Source of the DNA: Parapristionchus giblindavisi
Lineage: Eukaryota; Nematoda; Chromadorea; Rhabditida; Diplogasteridae
Length of the DNA: 64,000 nucleotides
Direction: 5' to 3'
Assembly (NCBI GenBank): GCA_943737045.1
Contig: CALSFV010000213.1
Span: 867,001-931,000, forward strand
The translations under genes and the position numbers were made by a program. Shown here one piece after another: positions 38,153 through 50,074 of this stretch (its first letter is position 1; every line of letters begins with the position of its first letter). The notes under the pieces were generated by a model. It ran no database searches and had not been told where the DNA came from. It was given only the letters and a program-made list of their open reading frames with translations.

Positions 38153-38621
38153 GAGCAATAGAATAAGAGTTTTAAATTTTGGGGATCAAATTTGCAAACA
38201 CGCTATATCTTGAAATCAGAGTCAGATCCATTACATAAATTGCTGACTGTGCAGCTCTAGTGGGTGTTAATTACACCTACACATCATGTTTGTATTCCTT
38301 GATAAATTCTGTACATTGACTCAAAAGATCAACTTGATTGCCTTCCTGGATCAAAAATTCTAAAAAAGGAAAGTGTCCCATGACTTTTAGGCGACACTGT
38401 ACGTGAGCATCACTGCTGAAATATCAACCTACGTATGTATGTCGGAACGATTTCTCTTCTATTCTTTGTATAAAATTGTGAATTACTCGTTAACTGAACA
38501 TATAAAATAAATATTTATCAGAAAAGACTCAGCTATTACATTACATGTATCAACAACGAACAATAGACATGGGAGGAAGAGGGGAATGGGGAGAAGAAAA
38601 GAGCCAAAGACCACACATTAA

Positions 38622-40935
38622 TCAATAGCCGCCGATGAGACGCCACCAGAGCAAACGCCACGCGATCAATGGACGCGGACGCTGCAGAGCGGAAGCGCGG
38701 ATATCGTAGTCTACCTATAATGAACAAATGAAGATCGATTATCGATCGAATACACTAACCTTCTTAGCAACATCAATTACATGTTCACACTGAGCGGCGG
38801 TAGCCCATAATGCTCCACGAGCTACACGAGGAACACTCGATCGAAGTTCACGAGACGAAGCTAGACGTTGCTCTCCAAGCTGAAGATATAACTCTTTATA
38901 AAGCTAACATCCTACAGTATTCCCCCAAGTATTATTCGAGTCACAAGTTTGTCCCAATTGGAACTACCGTATACCTGAACGAGTCGTGCTACAGCTGCTT
39001 TGAGGGCCTTATCATGCTTGCCGGAGACGACATTATCAGGCGTGAGTCCTTCTCCGACGAGGACCTCCTCAGGCAATAGAACCGTACGACGAAGAGTGAA
39101 GGGACCAGCGGAACTGCAAATGATATAATGTATGATGTACTAAATCAACAAAAGCAACGGAACTTATAGGACCAGCATCGAAATACTGGATCGTTGTTAG
39201 ATTTATTATAGTTTTTCTTTAAAAATTTCTAACACAACCCATTTTAGTCTCTCCCTTTGTCTCTTTCTTTGTAATAGGAGGGTGTAGGTGCAGTTTATAG
39301 AAACTAACTATAGAATTCGAAACACAAACGAACTAGAAATCATATCAAGTCAATCTCGACAACTCACCGAACAAGAGTGAGGAGCGCGTGCGCTTCCGCG
39401 AGACGATCGAACGCGGATGTATCCGCGCCAGACGCGGACGTTTCACGCGTCAACGCAGCCGCCTGCAGACGCATTAGTGCGCCCGTCGAGTCACGGCCAT
39501 ACGCGTACACCTGCACGATAGTAAACAAATGTTTGGTGTTTCACCCGCTATATCGCGGTTTTATGAGATATGTATATTCACAAACTCTTGCAAACTTTTG
39601 TTAGGTCTTTCACAAACTATAAAAAACGACGCCAGCAATAATACTGACAATGAAATGACTGAATCAGAATATCAATTAGGTCACCTTGTTGAAAAGGATG
39701 ACAAAAAGCAAAATGAGAAAAAATTGCAGATTTTTTATTTTTAACGTAATATTTTATGATCGCAGGAAGGATGAACTCTGCTATGATTAGCCTAAAAGAC
39801 CGACCTCATCAATAGTCTTAAAGGGTCGATCTCCAATGGTTCTTTGACGAGCAGCTGCCAATGAATCGAGTAGATCAAAGGATGATGAACGAGCAAAGGC
39901 GACCAATGCTGTGGCTACGGGCTGTCTGCAATGGGGACGAGATCAAGAAAATGCAAAATTATTTTCAAGAAATCATATTAATGTGTTATTATTGCCATTA
40001 ATGTCATATCATCGTTAATCAATATTCGATCGATAATCTCTCGCAAATCAATTGACTTTCACACATTTTGTGCAATCAATACAATCAGCCCAAATATCGA
40101 TACTCAATCAACCACTCACTGAGGCACGATTCCTTCTCCCTTGTAGATCGCAGCGAAGGTATCACGCCAGAACTTGAGTCGATACATTGCAGTGGTCGAG
40201 ACGGATGACACCTGGGAATGAACAAATGGATTACGGTAGGTTCGGTTACGGTAGATATTTACGAAAACTGAGATTACGGTATTTCAAATGGAATACGGTA
40301 TCCATCATATCGATTATTCCATCCAAATACTCTTCCTATGCTTTTATGTGCAAGTTCAGTAGTTATGTATCCCAGATTTTTTTGCACAGTAACATTATAA
40401 TTTTATTTATTAAATAAAAAAAGTATACCTTGTCTCTGGTTAGTGCAATCTCAACGTTGGCCGCGAGAAGCGCGAACACTTGTGGACGGCAGTCACGCGG
40501 CATCAACAGTGCGGCTGAGAAAGATCAAAGATCAAACTACAGAAATGCAGCAGATTAGTACGAAATATGCAAATACGTAGAGAGCAAAGATCAGAGATCA
40601 AAGTTCAATGAGGAGCTAATTAACATACCTAGATAGCTTGCAGAGTCGTGCTTCTTGACCAGATCGACACAGTGCTTAAGTGCTGCAGTGGCAGCCTCGC
40701 GACTCGGTTGTCGGATTGGACGAGGTACCGCAATCTTGGTCGAAGCGCCCACTGGCGTCTTGGCGCCAGGAAGACGAGAAAAGTCTGGCGATGCAGCTGG
40801 CGCCGAAGCGTACTGACGACGGTGTAAAGGTGGTGTGTTGGTGAGGATACGGTAATGGTGTGGTGGTGAGAACGACTTGTTCAACTGAGCGACTAGCGAT
40901 AATGGATGGCGAATGGTGTACGGAGACATGGTCAT
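38622..40935 (-). CDS. NDUFAF6: NDUFAF6, mitochondrial complex I assembly factor
   Basis: Eight exons on the minus strand: 40935-40629, 40514-40429, 40211-40120, 39925-39805, 39510-39368, 39113-38975, 38879-38760, 38714-38622. They splice in frame to 366 aa, close to the usual length. The first ~60 residues are rich in Arg, Ser and Ala with few acids, as in a mitochondrial import signal. Next is the squalene/phytoene synthase-like fold: SREAATAALKHCVDLVKKHD, LLMPRDCRPQVFALLAANVE, MYRLKFWRDTFAAIYKGEG, RTIGDRPFKTIDE, TLRRTVLLPEEVL and a C-terminal KKVDYDIRASALQRPRPLI, matching the KxxRVDFDIFHPSLQ region of the human protein. It acts in the mitochondrion in complex I assembly; no enzyme activity is established. 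The start could also be the next Met, two codons on. It lies 143 bp downstream of EMC5, and introns carry TTTGATC repeats. Confidence 0.92.
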
Positions 40936-41077
40936 TTATTATTTATAATATTATTATTAAAGTATTATGGTTGTATAATCACAATTAATAGATAGGAGGA
41001 AGTGGTTGGAATTGAATAATTGAGCTATAGATGATGATGATGATATCGGATATATGAGATGGACGAATACGAAACTT

Positions 41078-42437
41078 CTACTCTTCGTGCTCCTGTAAAC
41101 AAATGTTTCAGTGGTTACGATTCATCTATCAAGTAGCCCTGATGAAACCGTAATTCACCTAGTCTATACGTCTACGTTCAAGTCAGCGTTGTTTGTTTTT
41201 ACAAACAAAACATCAAAAGATGAAAACCAAGGACAAATCATCGTATAATCTACCGTACAGTGAATGATCAAAGTTCAAAGTCCAAAGATCAATCTACCGT
41301 ACCGCGAAGGCTCTTCCCTCGTTGAGAGCAAAGGTGGGCGAGAGTGCCTTAGCGCGATGCTCAAAGGTGGCGAATGAGAGACACGATCCAACGTCGTCCC
41401 AACGACGACGACCGTTCTTTAAGATATATTAATGAATATGGATTACGGTGGATCAGGGTGACCGTAACAATGCCAAATACGCAAGTGAATACTAGCATAA
41501 TTTTGGTATTTTGCAACTAGCATTTTTATGACTAGTAGGGAGCTAACAACTAGGCTACAAGTCTAACAAAAAGTGAACTTTAAATTCGAGTATATAATTG
41601 TAGTATATTAGGTCAACTTTAACACATTACATGTACATTCATAGCATTGCAATACCCGAGAAAGATCATACTACAAAGATCAAAGATCAAAATACAACTC
41701 ACGGCGATATCGGCACGAATAGGCTGGAAGACCCCGGCGACGTGAGTGCACGCCCAACAGAGGAAGAGCAGAGAGACGAGTGTCTGTGCGACGATGTCTG
41801 AAAGATCAAAGATCAAAATATAAAGATCAGGATATAAAGATCAAAGATCACTTTATAAACATTAAAGATCTGGTAAAAAAATCAACCTACAAATATCAAA
41901 GATCAGACTATGAAACCAAAAATCAGGCTATAAAGATCAGAGTAGAGGCATACCAGCGGAAAGATTGATAATGTAGAGGAATAACAGAGAGCAGACCAAT
42001 AGATAAAGTAGCATACCAGAGGGCAGACTAACAAAGGGGAGCCATGCAGAGAGCAGACTAATAGATAAGGTTGCATACCAGCGGGCAGACTAGTGAAGGG
42101 CTGCTCGGTCAGTCGCAGATAGAGACGATGTTGGGCAGCCGAGTAGGCTGCGTGAAGGAGTGCGGCGAACGATACACCGGCGATCGCCTATGGAATCGAT
42201 AAATAAATATGTCTAATAAAGCTATAGTAGCTTACAACGTCTTCGTCCTCTACACTGCGCCAACCGTAATATATAACAATACCTTTTTTATGCAAATCAT
42301 TCGAGTGAAAATATCGAACTACAATAGTTAGTTTTTTATAAGTACTTCTCGTTATCACAAACGTTTGAATATTAACCAACCTTGTGGAGGAAGGAAGAGG
42401 ATGCGGAGACGCGATGGGCGGACGATGAAGCGGACAT
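41078..42437 (-). CDS. emc-5: EMC5 (MMGT1), ER membrane protein complex subunit 5
   Basis: Five exons: 42437-42381, 42187-42079, 41797-41703, 41416-41303, 41092-41078, giving 129 aa (human 131). The hallmark HAAYSAAQHRLYLRLTEQP follows TM1 (about 20-38). TM2 is TLVSLLFLCWACTHVAGVF. The family's NHRGR region appears here as ATFEHRAKAL, and the protein ends in EHEE. EMC5 is a core membrane subunit of the ER insertase complex that places hydrophobic segments in the membrane. The start ATG follows about 40 bases of leader and a TTTATTTAG acceptor, likely a trans-splice site. The last coding exon has only 15 bases. The acceptor of exon 3 is preceded directly by two TTTGATC heptamers. Confidence 0.93.
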
Positions 42438-42477
42438 CCGCGTGGATATGAAGCGGAACAGGCGGACAGACGGTCCT

Positions 42478-43406
42478 AAATAAAATGAAGTCTTGGAATA
42501 CTGTAGCCATAGTGTAAGGTACTGTAGGCCTCATTGATTAGATATTGAATAGCGACATACGACGCTTACACAGAAAATCGATAATACACAATCAAACAAC
42601 ATAAATAAATTGTACTTTATTAGAATACATGTAAACAAACGAATAATCTGGTAATAGTTCCAAACTCGAGAGATGTATTTTCAATCGATAAACGCGATGA
42701 TTGATACGGTGAGAGAAACACCAATATAGAATATGTACATAAGAGTATGAATATCTCTGATAGGTAAGTGTGAGCAATCTACATGCAATCAGCAAGAAGC
42801 TTGTCTGGCGTAAACAGCGACGTCACAAATGACTTTGTAACGTTATGTTCACCAGACAATACTAGCCAAGAGCATGAAAAACCAGAGCCGGAGACGGATC
42901 TGCTGTTTGTGCAATATCATTTTTGTCATATTTGAATGAATCTGAAAGAAAGGGAGAAAAAACAGAAACAACGATGCATTTCCTAGTGTGGAGTGTTTTT
43001 TTGTTATCGCACTCTCAGAGAGGCTGGAAAGACTTACAAAACTGTCAAAGGGGCGGCAAAGTGACAGACAGAGTAACTGACTGACACACATCTAGCGCAC
43101 TGACTGTCATCGCCGTTTGACAGAGGAGGGGGCAGACTACAGCATCGGTGCTCTAGAATATAGTAGCATCACAGGTTTTGCAAGGAGGTAGGGGTGTACG
43201 GTAGTCTATCCGAGCGGCTACAGCATCACATCAATCAATAAACAAGAGTACGGTAGCCGAGGGCGCCTACAGTATCACACTGATCAATAGACAAAACAGA
43301 AAGGAATGAAATGTGAATGGAAAATGGGGGCACAATGTCACTACTAGACTACTAACGAATTATTAAATGTCCGGAGCTTAATTATTGATTTATCGATCGA
43401 TTCAGC
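42478..43406. other. Intergenic region between PRELI gene and EMC5
   Basis: No supported gene. A 26-codon frame on the minus strand (42925 down to about 42845, ending LWFFMLLASIVW) follows an acceptor but is too short to judge. TACGGTAG motifs are frequent (43197-43260). Confidence 0.5.
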
Positions 43407-46400
43407 TCAAACGTTGATCTTCTCTCCAACCAGATTCGTCGCGCGCTCCGCTCCACCGTCCTGCAAGATCAATGTTTCAACGTTTGCTCATAACAAGTTA
43501 CTCACAGTCTACGATTTACTAACAAGAGTTCGGATGCTGATTTCCAGGAAGTCAGCAGTAACAAGTAATGTCTCTTTCTTGCTCTATCGAAATGAGAAGA
43601 CGAAAAGTCGTTATATATATTTAAGTGTGTATGTACAGTAGTATCAGATATCATCAGTCAGTGAGGCCTGGCGATCGGAAATTCGGACCCTCGAAAAGGC
43701 GACGCGTTTGTCTTGTTAGAATATATGCATACATGAATGAAGCTAGTCTACTCTAACACGGGTCTCCGGTAAAAGTGTAGCAACGCCTGCCACTAGGAAA
43801 AATTTTTTGTCTCCGATTTCGATGAAAGTCGGTTAGTGGGTGTGGTTGGGTGGCATGAGAAGGCCTAGCCACTTGATTTGGCCAAAATTGCAGATTATCG
43901 ATTTTTTGTGATCTACCCTGAAAATGATCATAACTCGGTTCATTTTCATCGTACAACGAGCTGATAGGTGTCATTCGAACCGTATTCGAATGCTCTTCAA
44001 AAAAGTTGTTTATGATCCGATCGCTGATATGTCGTCTTCAGGGCGAAAAACGCGAAAATCAAATTTTTTTCCCAAAAATGTGACCTGTTCTCGAAAAATT
44101 TCTCTCGGGATCATCCGTATTATTGCACAAATTATGTCTTCAAACCATGCACGATATCCCTATATAGTTCATTGCTTGTATCTCTTGGCCCGGAAGGTCG
44201 ATTACTAGATAGCTACTGGACTTAGTCGATTTTTAGCACTTTCCGTTTTTGATCGTATCTCACTTCAAAGTTGTCCAAATACCTTTTCAAAAACATAGAA
44301 ATGATTCTCTCGAAAAGGAGATTAAAGAGGTTTTTATTGTCTAAATTGCTATACCAAGCCGTTTTTGAGTTATCAAAGAAAATTGCTCCAATTTAGTGTT
44401 TTCACCGCTTTCATGTGTTGAACTGTGTTGATGTGTCGCGGATGCTTTGGTGCATGCTCGTATTCCTTGAACGATTTCGAAATGGAACCGATTCCGACTC
44501 CTTGCTGAACCTCCTCGAGCATTCTCTTGTACAGTCCAAAGGCGAAATCCATTATGGACACTCTCTCGGGTCTAATCTTGTGCTCTCCTCTATCCCAGTG
44601 ACACTCGAGGTTCCAGTGAAGGAGGAAAGGACTTATCAACTACCCTCGCATTTGACCAGCGATGTTGATATCTGCACAATGTTTGCTCAATTATATAACA
44701 GTTTATAATGTGGAGTAAACATATTTGTAGAATTGACTGCATTCTCTGTTCAACACATGAAAGCGGTGAAAACACTAAATTGGAGCAATTTTCTTTGATA
44801 ACTCAAAAACGGCTTGATATAGCAATTTAGACAATAAAAACCTCTTGAATCTCCTTTTCGAGAGAATCATTTCTATGTTTTTGAAAAGGTATTTGGACAA
44901 CTTTGAAGTGAGATACGATCAAAAAACGGAAAGTGCTAAAAATCGACTAAGTCCAGTAGCTATCTAGTAATCGACCTTCCGGGCCAAGAGATACAAGCAA
45001 TGAACTATATAGGGATATCGTGCATGGTTTGAAGACATAATTTGTGCAATAATACGGATGATCCCAAGAGAAAATTTTCGAGAACAGGTCACATTTTTGG
45101 GAAAAAAATTTGATTTTCGCGTTTTTCGCCCTGAAGACGACATATCAGCGATCGGGTCATAAACAACTTTTTTGAAGAGCATTCGAATGCGGTTCGAATG
45201 ACACCTATCAGCTCGTTGTACGATGAAAATGAACCGAGTTATGATCATTTTCATGGTAGATCACAAAAAATCGATAATCTGCAATTTTGGCCAAATCAAG
45301 TGGCTAGGCCTTCTCATGCCACCCAACCACACCCACTAACCGACTTTCATCGAAATCGGAGACAAAAAATTTTTCCTAGTGGCAAAACCGGCCGTTTTTG
45401 CTACACTTTTACAGGAGACCCGTGCTAATTATTAATCTTCTTTTTGTTAGGCTAGATTAAACTATGGTAAGCTACATCATCGATGAATCGATCTGAGGTG
45501 CGCATGAAGGATACATACTAGATCAAACTATACAACATTCGTTCGAAAGATATTCCGCTGCCTACTGTGATACTATCCCAACTACAAGAATAGAACAAGA
45601 ATCCTCATGTATCCTTACAAATCGTAAACGATTCGGGTTTGAAAACCTTATATTTAAGAGTTCCCGTAATTGAACACTCAAATTCAAGGATTTCAGACAT
45701 TAAACCGTATAGTGTCTGGCCCATAAGGGTACATGATCTAGTCTTTGTTCTTCTGCGAGTGTACACTGCTACCACGTGTAGCTCACCTTGAGTTCCTTCA
45801 GTCCCTTTAGATTATCTCTCAACTTCTGACTCAGCTTGAACTTATCAGCGATCGTGTTCAGGCTTCGGGGACCGTATCTGAAAAAATACGATCGATAAAT
45901 AACAAAATCAATGAATAAACAACGATGAAATGTCAAAGCATTCGATTAGACAGTATCATGTGCATCGGATATCCAGAGCACAATAGTGCTAATCAAAGGT
46001 CAAAGATCAAAGACCAATGCTACCGTACCTCTCTTCCAACCTCTCAGTCAGACCTTTGAGAGTACCTGTGACGCTCTTCTTGAATCCGAGTAGCATCACG
46101 TTCTCGTATACAGAGCTCATCTTGCCAGAGTTTACCTATAGTGAAATAATAATAACAATAATACTTTATCATGTCAGCAAATAGTAAATGAAAGCAAAAA
46201 TTTCAAAATTTAAAAAAAAACATATAGCATTTTATGTAGCAAAATCGGTTTAAGAACTTTCGATCGATATCGTCTCTCAAATTCTCACTTACCGTAATAT
46301 AGACTGATCGTAGCAGTTGCGCGGTGGGAATCACTCTTGTCTCCTGAATATCGATTGGTTTAATCATGAACATTTTTATTACATTAACAAGCTTTATCAA

Positions 46401-48856
46401 GTTTTTCATATTGCTCGTCTTCACATTCGCCCAATCTTTTGTCTTGAGAACTAAATGTAAGTTCCAAGTATTGTCCACAAAAACTAGCAGATCGATCATT
46501 GAACAATTTAAATGATCTTTGATCTTCTAATAGTTATTTTCTCCTTGATCTGCTACACTAGAGTTTAGTACATGGCTAGCAAAGTGAATTGATCGGTAGT
46601 GTGCCCATAGGTCGAGTGGCTAGGTTATCGGTTTTCAAAATGCGGTCAGGTTTTTCGATTTTTGGCAAATTTGGCTCAAAATGCGGTCACATTTTTCGAT
46701 TTTTGTGAAATTTTGGCTCAAAATGCGGTCAGGTTTCACGATTTTTTGGAAAATTTTGGCTCAAAATGCGGTCAGGTTTGGTGATTTGTAACATACTTTT
46801 CGACCTATGAGTGTGCCACGTGTCACTATCACTCACTAATCGTTGTTTACGTTATAACCCGCACTCGAGTCGTTTGCAGGGAACGAGCAAAATCGTGAAA
46901 ACACATTGGACACTGGAGACTGCAAAAGTGGTGTAAGCAGTCATAGTCCAATGACCCTCGTAATGATTGAGAATAAGAAGAGCGAAAAAAATTATTCAAG
47001 ATAGAAGTACCCCGTGAATAGGATCTCAGCACATTTTTTTTATACGTATTCATGAATGAACAATGAAACGTGTGGTAAACACATAGGTCGAATAGCTAGG
47101 TTATCGGTTTTCAAAATGCGGTCAGGTTTTTCGATTTTTGGCAAATTTGGCTCAAAATGCGGTCAGGTTTTTCGATTTTTGTGAAAATTTGGCTCAAAAT
47201 GCGGTCAGGTTTTACGATTTTTTGGGAAATTTTGGCTCAAAATGCGGTCAGGCTTGGTGTTTTGTAACATACTTTTCGATCTATGGGTAAACAAAAAGAA
47301 ACGGAGTGAATCGATAAACGGAGATGATTATGCTAACGATAATGAATGAATTGCTCACAGGTTTAAGAATGGACTGATCTTTGGGATAATAGAGACTAAA
47401 TATAATTAATTAGGGAAACTCTATTTGATTGCCAGGTTGTACCAAAAGTCTTGCCGCTCTAGGAAAGAAGCTGTAATGTCTATAATTAAATCTAGATCCG
47501 GGGTTGTTAAAGTTGAACCTGTTTCGTGTGGTATAAGTGCGAAAATAGTGGGATTTTTTATTGGAGATTTTATATTTTCCTCTAAGTAGGTTCATGGCTG
47601 TCCTCAAATCTATGTGCTCTCTGCGCTTCTCCAAGGACTCTAGGCCCAACTGGGTGTTTCTCAGTGCACTACAGGGCACAGTATCCCAAGTATGGCTGTA
47701 ACAGCGCATAAAAAGCCTTCTTGTGAAAAATCACACACTAACTAATCAGTAGTTTAGTGGCAACCATTCCTTCCCAATTTGTTATGTGATTGATAAAGGT
47801 TATTAAAATGTAAAAAAAGGCTTACGGGACTATTGAAGACGGGACGATAGATGCAGCGCTCATGCATCTGTAACAATTGATCGCGTTACAGTTGGCAAAA
47901 ATCAACTAGTACGATTTGACATATTTTCCATGATCATAGGAACAAAGTGCAAATAAGTGCACAATTCCAAGAAAAAAAATAGATTAATTTTAAAAAATAC
48001 ATTGGATTAAATAAAAAAAGTAAATAATAACTAAATACCTGGAAGAGTTCGTTATTGGATACATTTCTGGTGTAAGTTGTGAGGGTATGCGCGTGGCGAT
48101 CGTAGATACTCTCTTCGAGCGTTGGGACCTAATAATAACAATATTATATTTTGAAAGTCAAAATCAACGCCCAATATTTACAGTTGTAGCATTAATATTG
48201 TTAACGTTACTGTCATTAATACTAATAAATAATAAGCAAAGTTGATTGGTACATTTAAAATCAATTACATTAGTTTACAAACCTGTCTGATCTCGGTCAT
48301 GCGACTAAGCCAGCGAGGCATGCGTTTCAGTATCGAACTGCCTACAACAACCACAGTTACTAGTATTATGCTTAGCTAAAATTAGATACTATCTAGTTAT
48401 TAAAGATCAATACTTGGTCAAATCAATCAGTATTTAATGCAATCAATCGATTACAAAATATGAACCTTGCTTCACGATGAGTTTCTTTGTTCTGATAAAG
48501 TCAGGCGTAACCTCGCGTTCAAGTACATCCTCAGAGAGAATGTGAGTTGCGTGAGAGTTCTGCAAGTTATATTTTATGGTACTTTAAATATTTTCACAAG
48601 ATAATCTCATTATTTCACATATATGTTCCGCATTAATGAGAGTTTGATCTGCATAGCGATAGCGCTTTTTAAGGATAGAAAGAATGAGTTAATCGTTATA
48701 CACATGATCAGAATTAGAAGTACTTCCAGAAGTGAATCGAGCAAAAACAGATTTAAAAAAAATGAAAATGCGAACTGGATATCGATCCCAGAATGCGGAT
48801 ACAAGCTCATCGAAGCTATAGGGAAAGATACTGAAGTTAGACGTCCAGATCTTCAT
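43407..48856 (-). CDS. PRELID1: PRELI-domain mitochondrial lipid transfer protein (PRELID1-like)
   Basis: Nine exons: 48856-48776, 48559-48466, 48341-48283, 48128-48039, 47867-47826, 46343-46293, 46135-46029, 45877-45787, 43460-43407, together 222 aa (human PRELID1 219). The start is MKIWTSNFSIFPYSFDEL, with the family's FxxxWDRYP region as FWDRYPNSHATH. Then VLEREVTPDFIRTKKLIV, MPRWLSRM, ESIYDRHAHTLTTYTRN and HERCIYRPV follow in the family order. A Lys-rich helix region comes last. PRELID1/Ups1 proteins carry phosphatidic acid across the intermembrane space together with TRIAP1/Mdm35, feeding cardiolipin synthesis. The last intron is 2.3 kb because it holds a 1.67-kb palindromic element. The fifth intron holds two MITEs and a LINE fragment. 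PRELID1 is preferred over PRELID3 on length and tail, but the paralogue choice is not certain. Confidence 0.88.
43757..45424. mobile_element. Palindromic element with captured fragment, last PRELI intron
   Basis: Arms of about 650 bp: 43757-44408 and 44760-45424. The ends are CACGGGTCTCC and GGAGACCCGTG, flanked on both sides by CTAA (43753-43756 and 45425-45428), a possible 4-bp target duplication. The arms carry AATGATCATAACTCGGTTCA, a phrase nearly shared with the element at 52134. The loop (about 44415-44755) is single-copy and coding-like. Confidence 0.88.
44409..44755 (-). pseudogene. Captured gene fragment in palindrome loop
   Basis: On the minus strand a clean frame reads PERVSIMDFAFGLYKRMLEE and continues to KSFKEYEHAPKHP before entering the arm. 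Upstream is a second possible exon after an acceptor (TTGTGCAG, about 44680) with a GTAGTTG donor. If both are real, the fragment kept an intron and was taken up as DNA. The family is not recognised, and no start or stop of its own is present. Confidence 0.4.
46606..46809. mobile_element. 204-bp MITE, copy A, 8-bp target duplication
   Basis: Ends CATAGGTCGA and CGACCTATG, flanked by AGTGTGCC at 46598-46605 and 46810-46817. The interior has four tandem units with TTTGGCTCAAAATGCGGTCA. It lies in intron 5 of the PRELI gene. The 8-bp duplication points to a hAT-like mobiliser, although the end does not fit the usual CAGNG rule. Confidence 0.9.
47082..47285. mobile_element. 204-bp MITE, copy B, 8-bp target duplication
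   Basis: The same element and length as copy A, in the same orientation, flanked by a different 8-bp repeat, GGTAAACA (47074-47081 and 47286-47293). Two separate insertions therefore occurred within 500 bp of one intron. Confidence 0.9.
47407..47709 (-). mobile_element. 5'-truncated LINE (non-LTR retrotransposon) tail
   Basis: About 99 codons resemble the C-terminal end of reverse-transcriptase ORF2 proteins of the CR1/Jockey type: LGLESLEKRREHIDLRTAMN, then NRFNFNNPGSRFNYRHYSFF and PRAARLL, in the place of the usual LxxRRxxxDL ... FFxRVxxxWNxLP. Only the tail is present, as expected from incomplete target-primed insertion. It is on the same strand as the host PRELI gene. Confidence 0.6.
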
Positions 48857-50074
48857 GACGCCGGGGCCAAGTAGGCAATTTCGCTTGGAAACCTGACAAT
48901 GGCGGAAAATAAAGCTTTTGTTTGCTAACAAAACAATGGTGCGACTGTAACGAACACTCGGACGAGGTATTGAATTATTGATTGGAAAATAATAAAAGAA
49001 AAACCGAAACATACGGACACAAATAAAACGAAAAAAATGCCAATGATAATTGTCGTGACTGAAGAACTGCGCAAGCGCGAGAGATAACACACCCTTTGCG
49101 CGTCAAGCAATGCTTTCTTGCGCATTTCCTTCTCTGACTACTCACCCCGTCCTGTTTCATTCATTTGCTTTCGCTGACCTTTTCACCATTTTCCGATGGC
49201 CTTCTTGCATTCTTTTCCGTTTCATTCGCTTCAGTGTGTCTATGCATTCACTATTTGTGCACTCATAAAATATCCATTTTTCGCTTCTCCCGCAGTACAG
49301 TACAGGCACTACTTTTCTGCACACCAGGCAGTCTGCGGGGAACAGAACCACCCTCTTCCCCAGGATGGTCACTTTTAGGCGAAAAATTGTACTGCAGAGC
49401 GCGTGCATTATTCTCTCCCGACCCCCCCCCCCCTGACACCTTGTTCTGAAGCAGTGCCCTTTTCAACCCCTTCTCGTTTTAGACAAATTGGCAAGTAACC
49501 TGCCTCCTATATTGCACCTCTTGCACTTTCTTCTTCCCGATATACCTTCTGCTTTAACTCAAATTTATTTGCGAAATGCTCTTCTGATCAATAATAATTC
49601 ATTTCTTCGTTTCGTTTCTCTCGCTCTTAATTACTTTGCTGATTAGCTTTTGGCAAAAAGACAGCGGTTGTTTTGGTAGCCCGTCCTTTAGCTTATATAT
49701 CATATAGGACTGGAAATGAAAAAATATCCGACCATCGATCTAATGAGTTGATTTTCTTAGGAAAAGGTTATGTGGGTTAGGATCCGCGCGCTAACAGAAA
49801 CATCGATCAAGAGAGCCTATGTACACGAAAATGATCCCTATGAGCGAATATTCCATACAATTTTTATGTTTAATGTCGTTATCTTTTTGGCTGTCTGTCC
49901 TGCACGGTGAAGTCTCTTTTGTTCGTTTTTGTCAGCTTGAGACTTTGCATTATTGTTTCTTTCGAAATTTCCACTCATTCAAAATTCCTCGCAAAATATG
50001 GCAGTCTGTAATCACAAAGCGTTTTGGCAAATTTCTTTGATCTTTAACCCTTCTTATCTTTGATCTTCTGCAGC
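48857..50074. promoter_or_regulatory. Divergent intergenic region, PRELI gene and RhoGAP gene
   Basis: About 1.2 kb between two genes read away from each other, so it must hold both 5' regions. Visible are a poly-C run of about 13 (49424-49435), CT-rich stretches, and (TTTGATC)-type motifs at 50040-50065 that lead into a TTCTGCAG acceptor just before the RhoGAP start, a likely trans-splice site. No specific promoter motif can be named. Confidence 0.45.

Larger units (their letters stand above)
28733..38401. mobile_element. Giant foldback structure flanked by Tc1-like ends
   Basis: The left outer end has GTGCCTAAAAGTCATGGGAC and the right outer end the inverted GTCCCATGACTTTTAGGC, ending CACTGTA. 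Both match the Tc1-like element at 19645. Inside are two long inverted arms (29528-32545 and 35135-38152) and a loop of about 2.6 kb. No transposase or other recognised protein was found, and frames in the arms occur twice, once per strand. It may be one composite element or a palindrome that arose inside an older copy. Confidence 0.6.

Noticed and set aside
42845..43091. 80-codon minus frame ending LWFFMLLASIVW
   Set aside because: A short hydrophobic end after an acceptor is suggestive, but no family or partner exon was found.
48689..49090. 133-codon minus frame upstream of the PRELI gene
   Set aside because: Only its last part, from Met at 48856, is the true first exon. The upstream part has no coding character.
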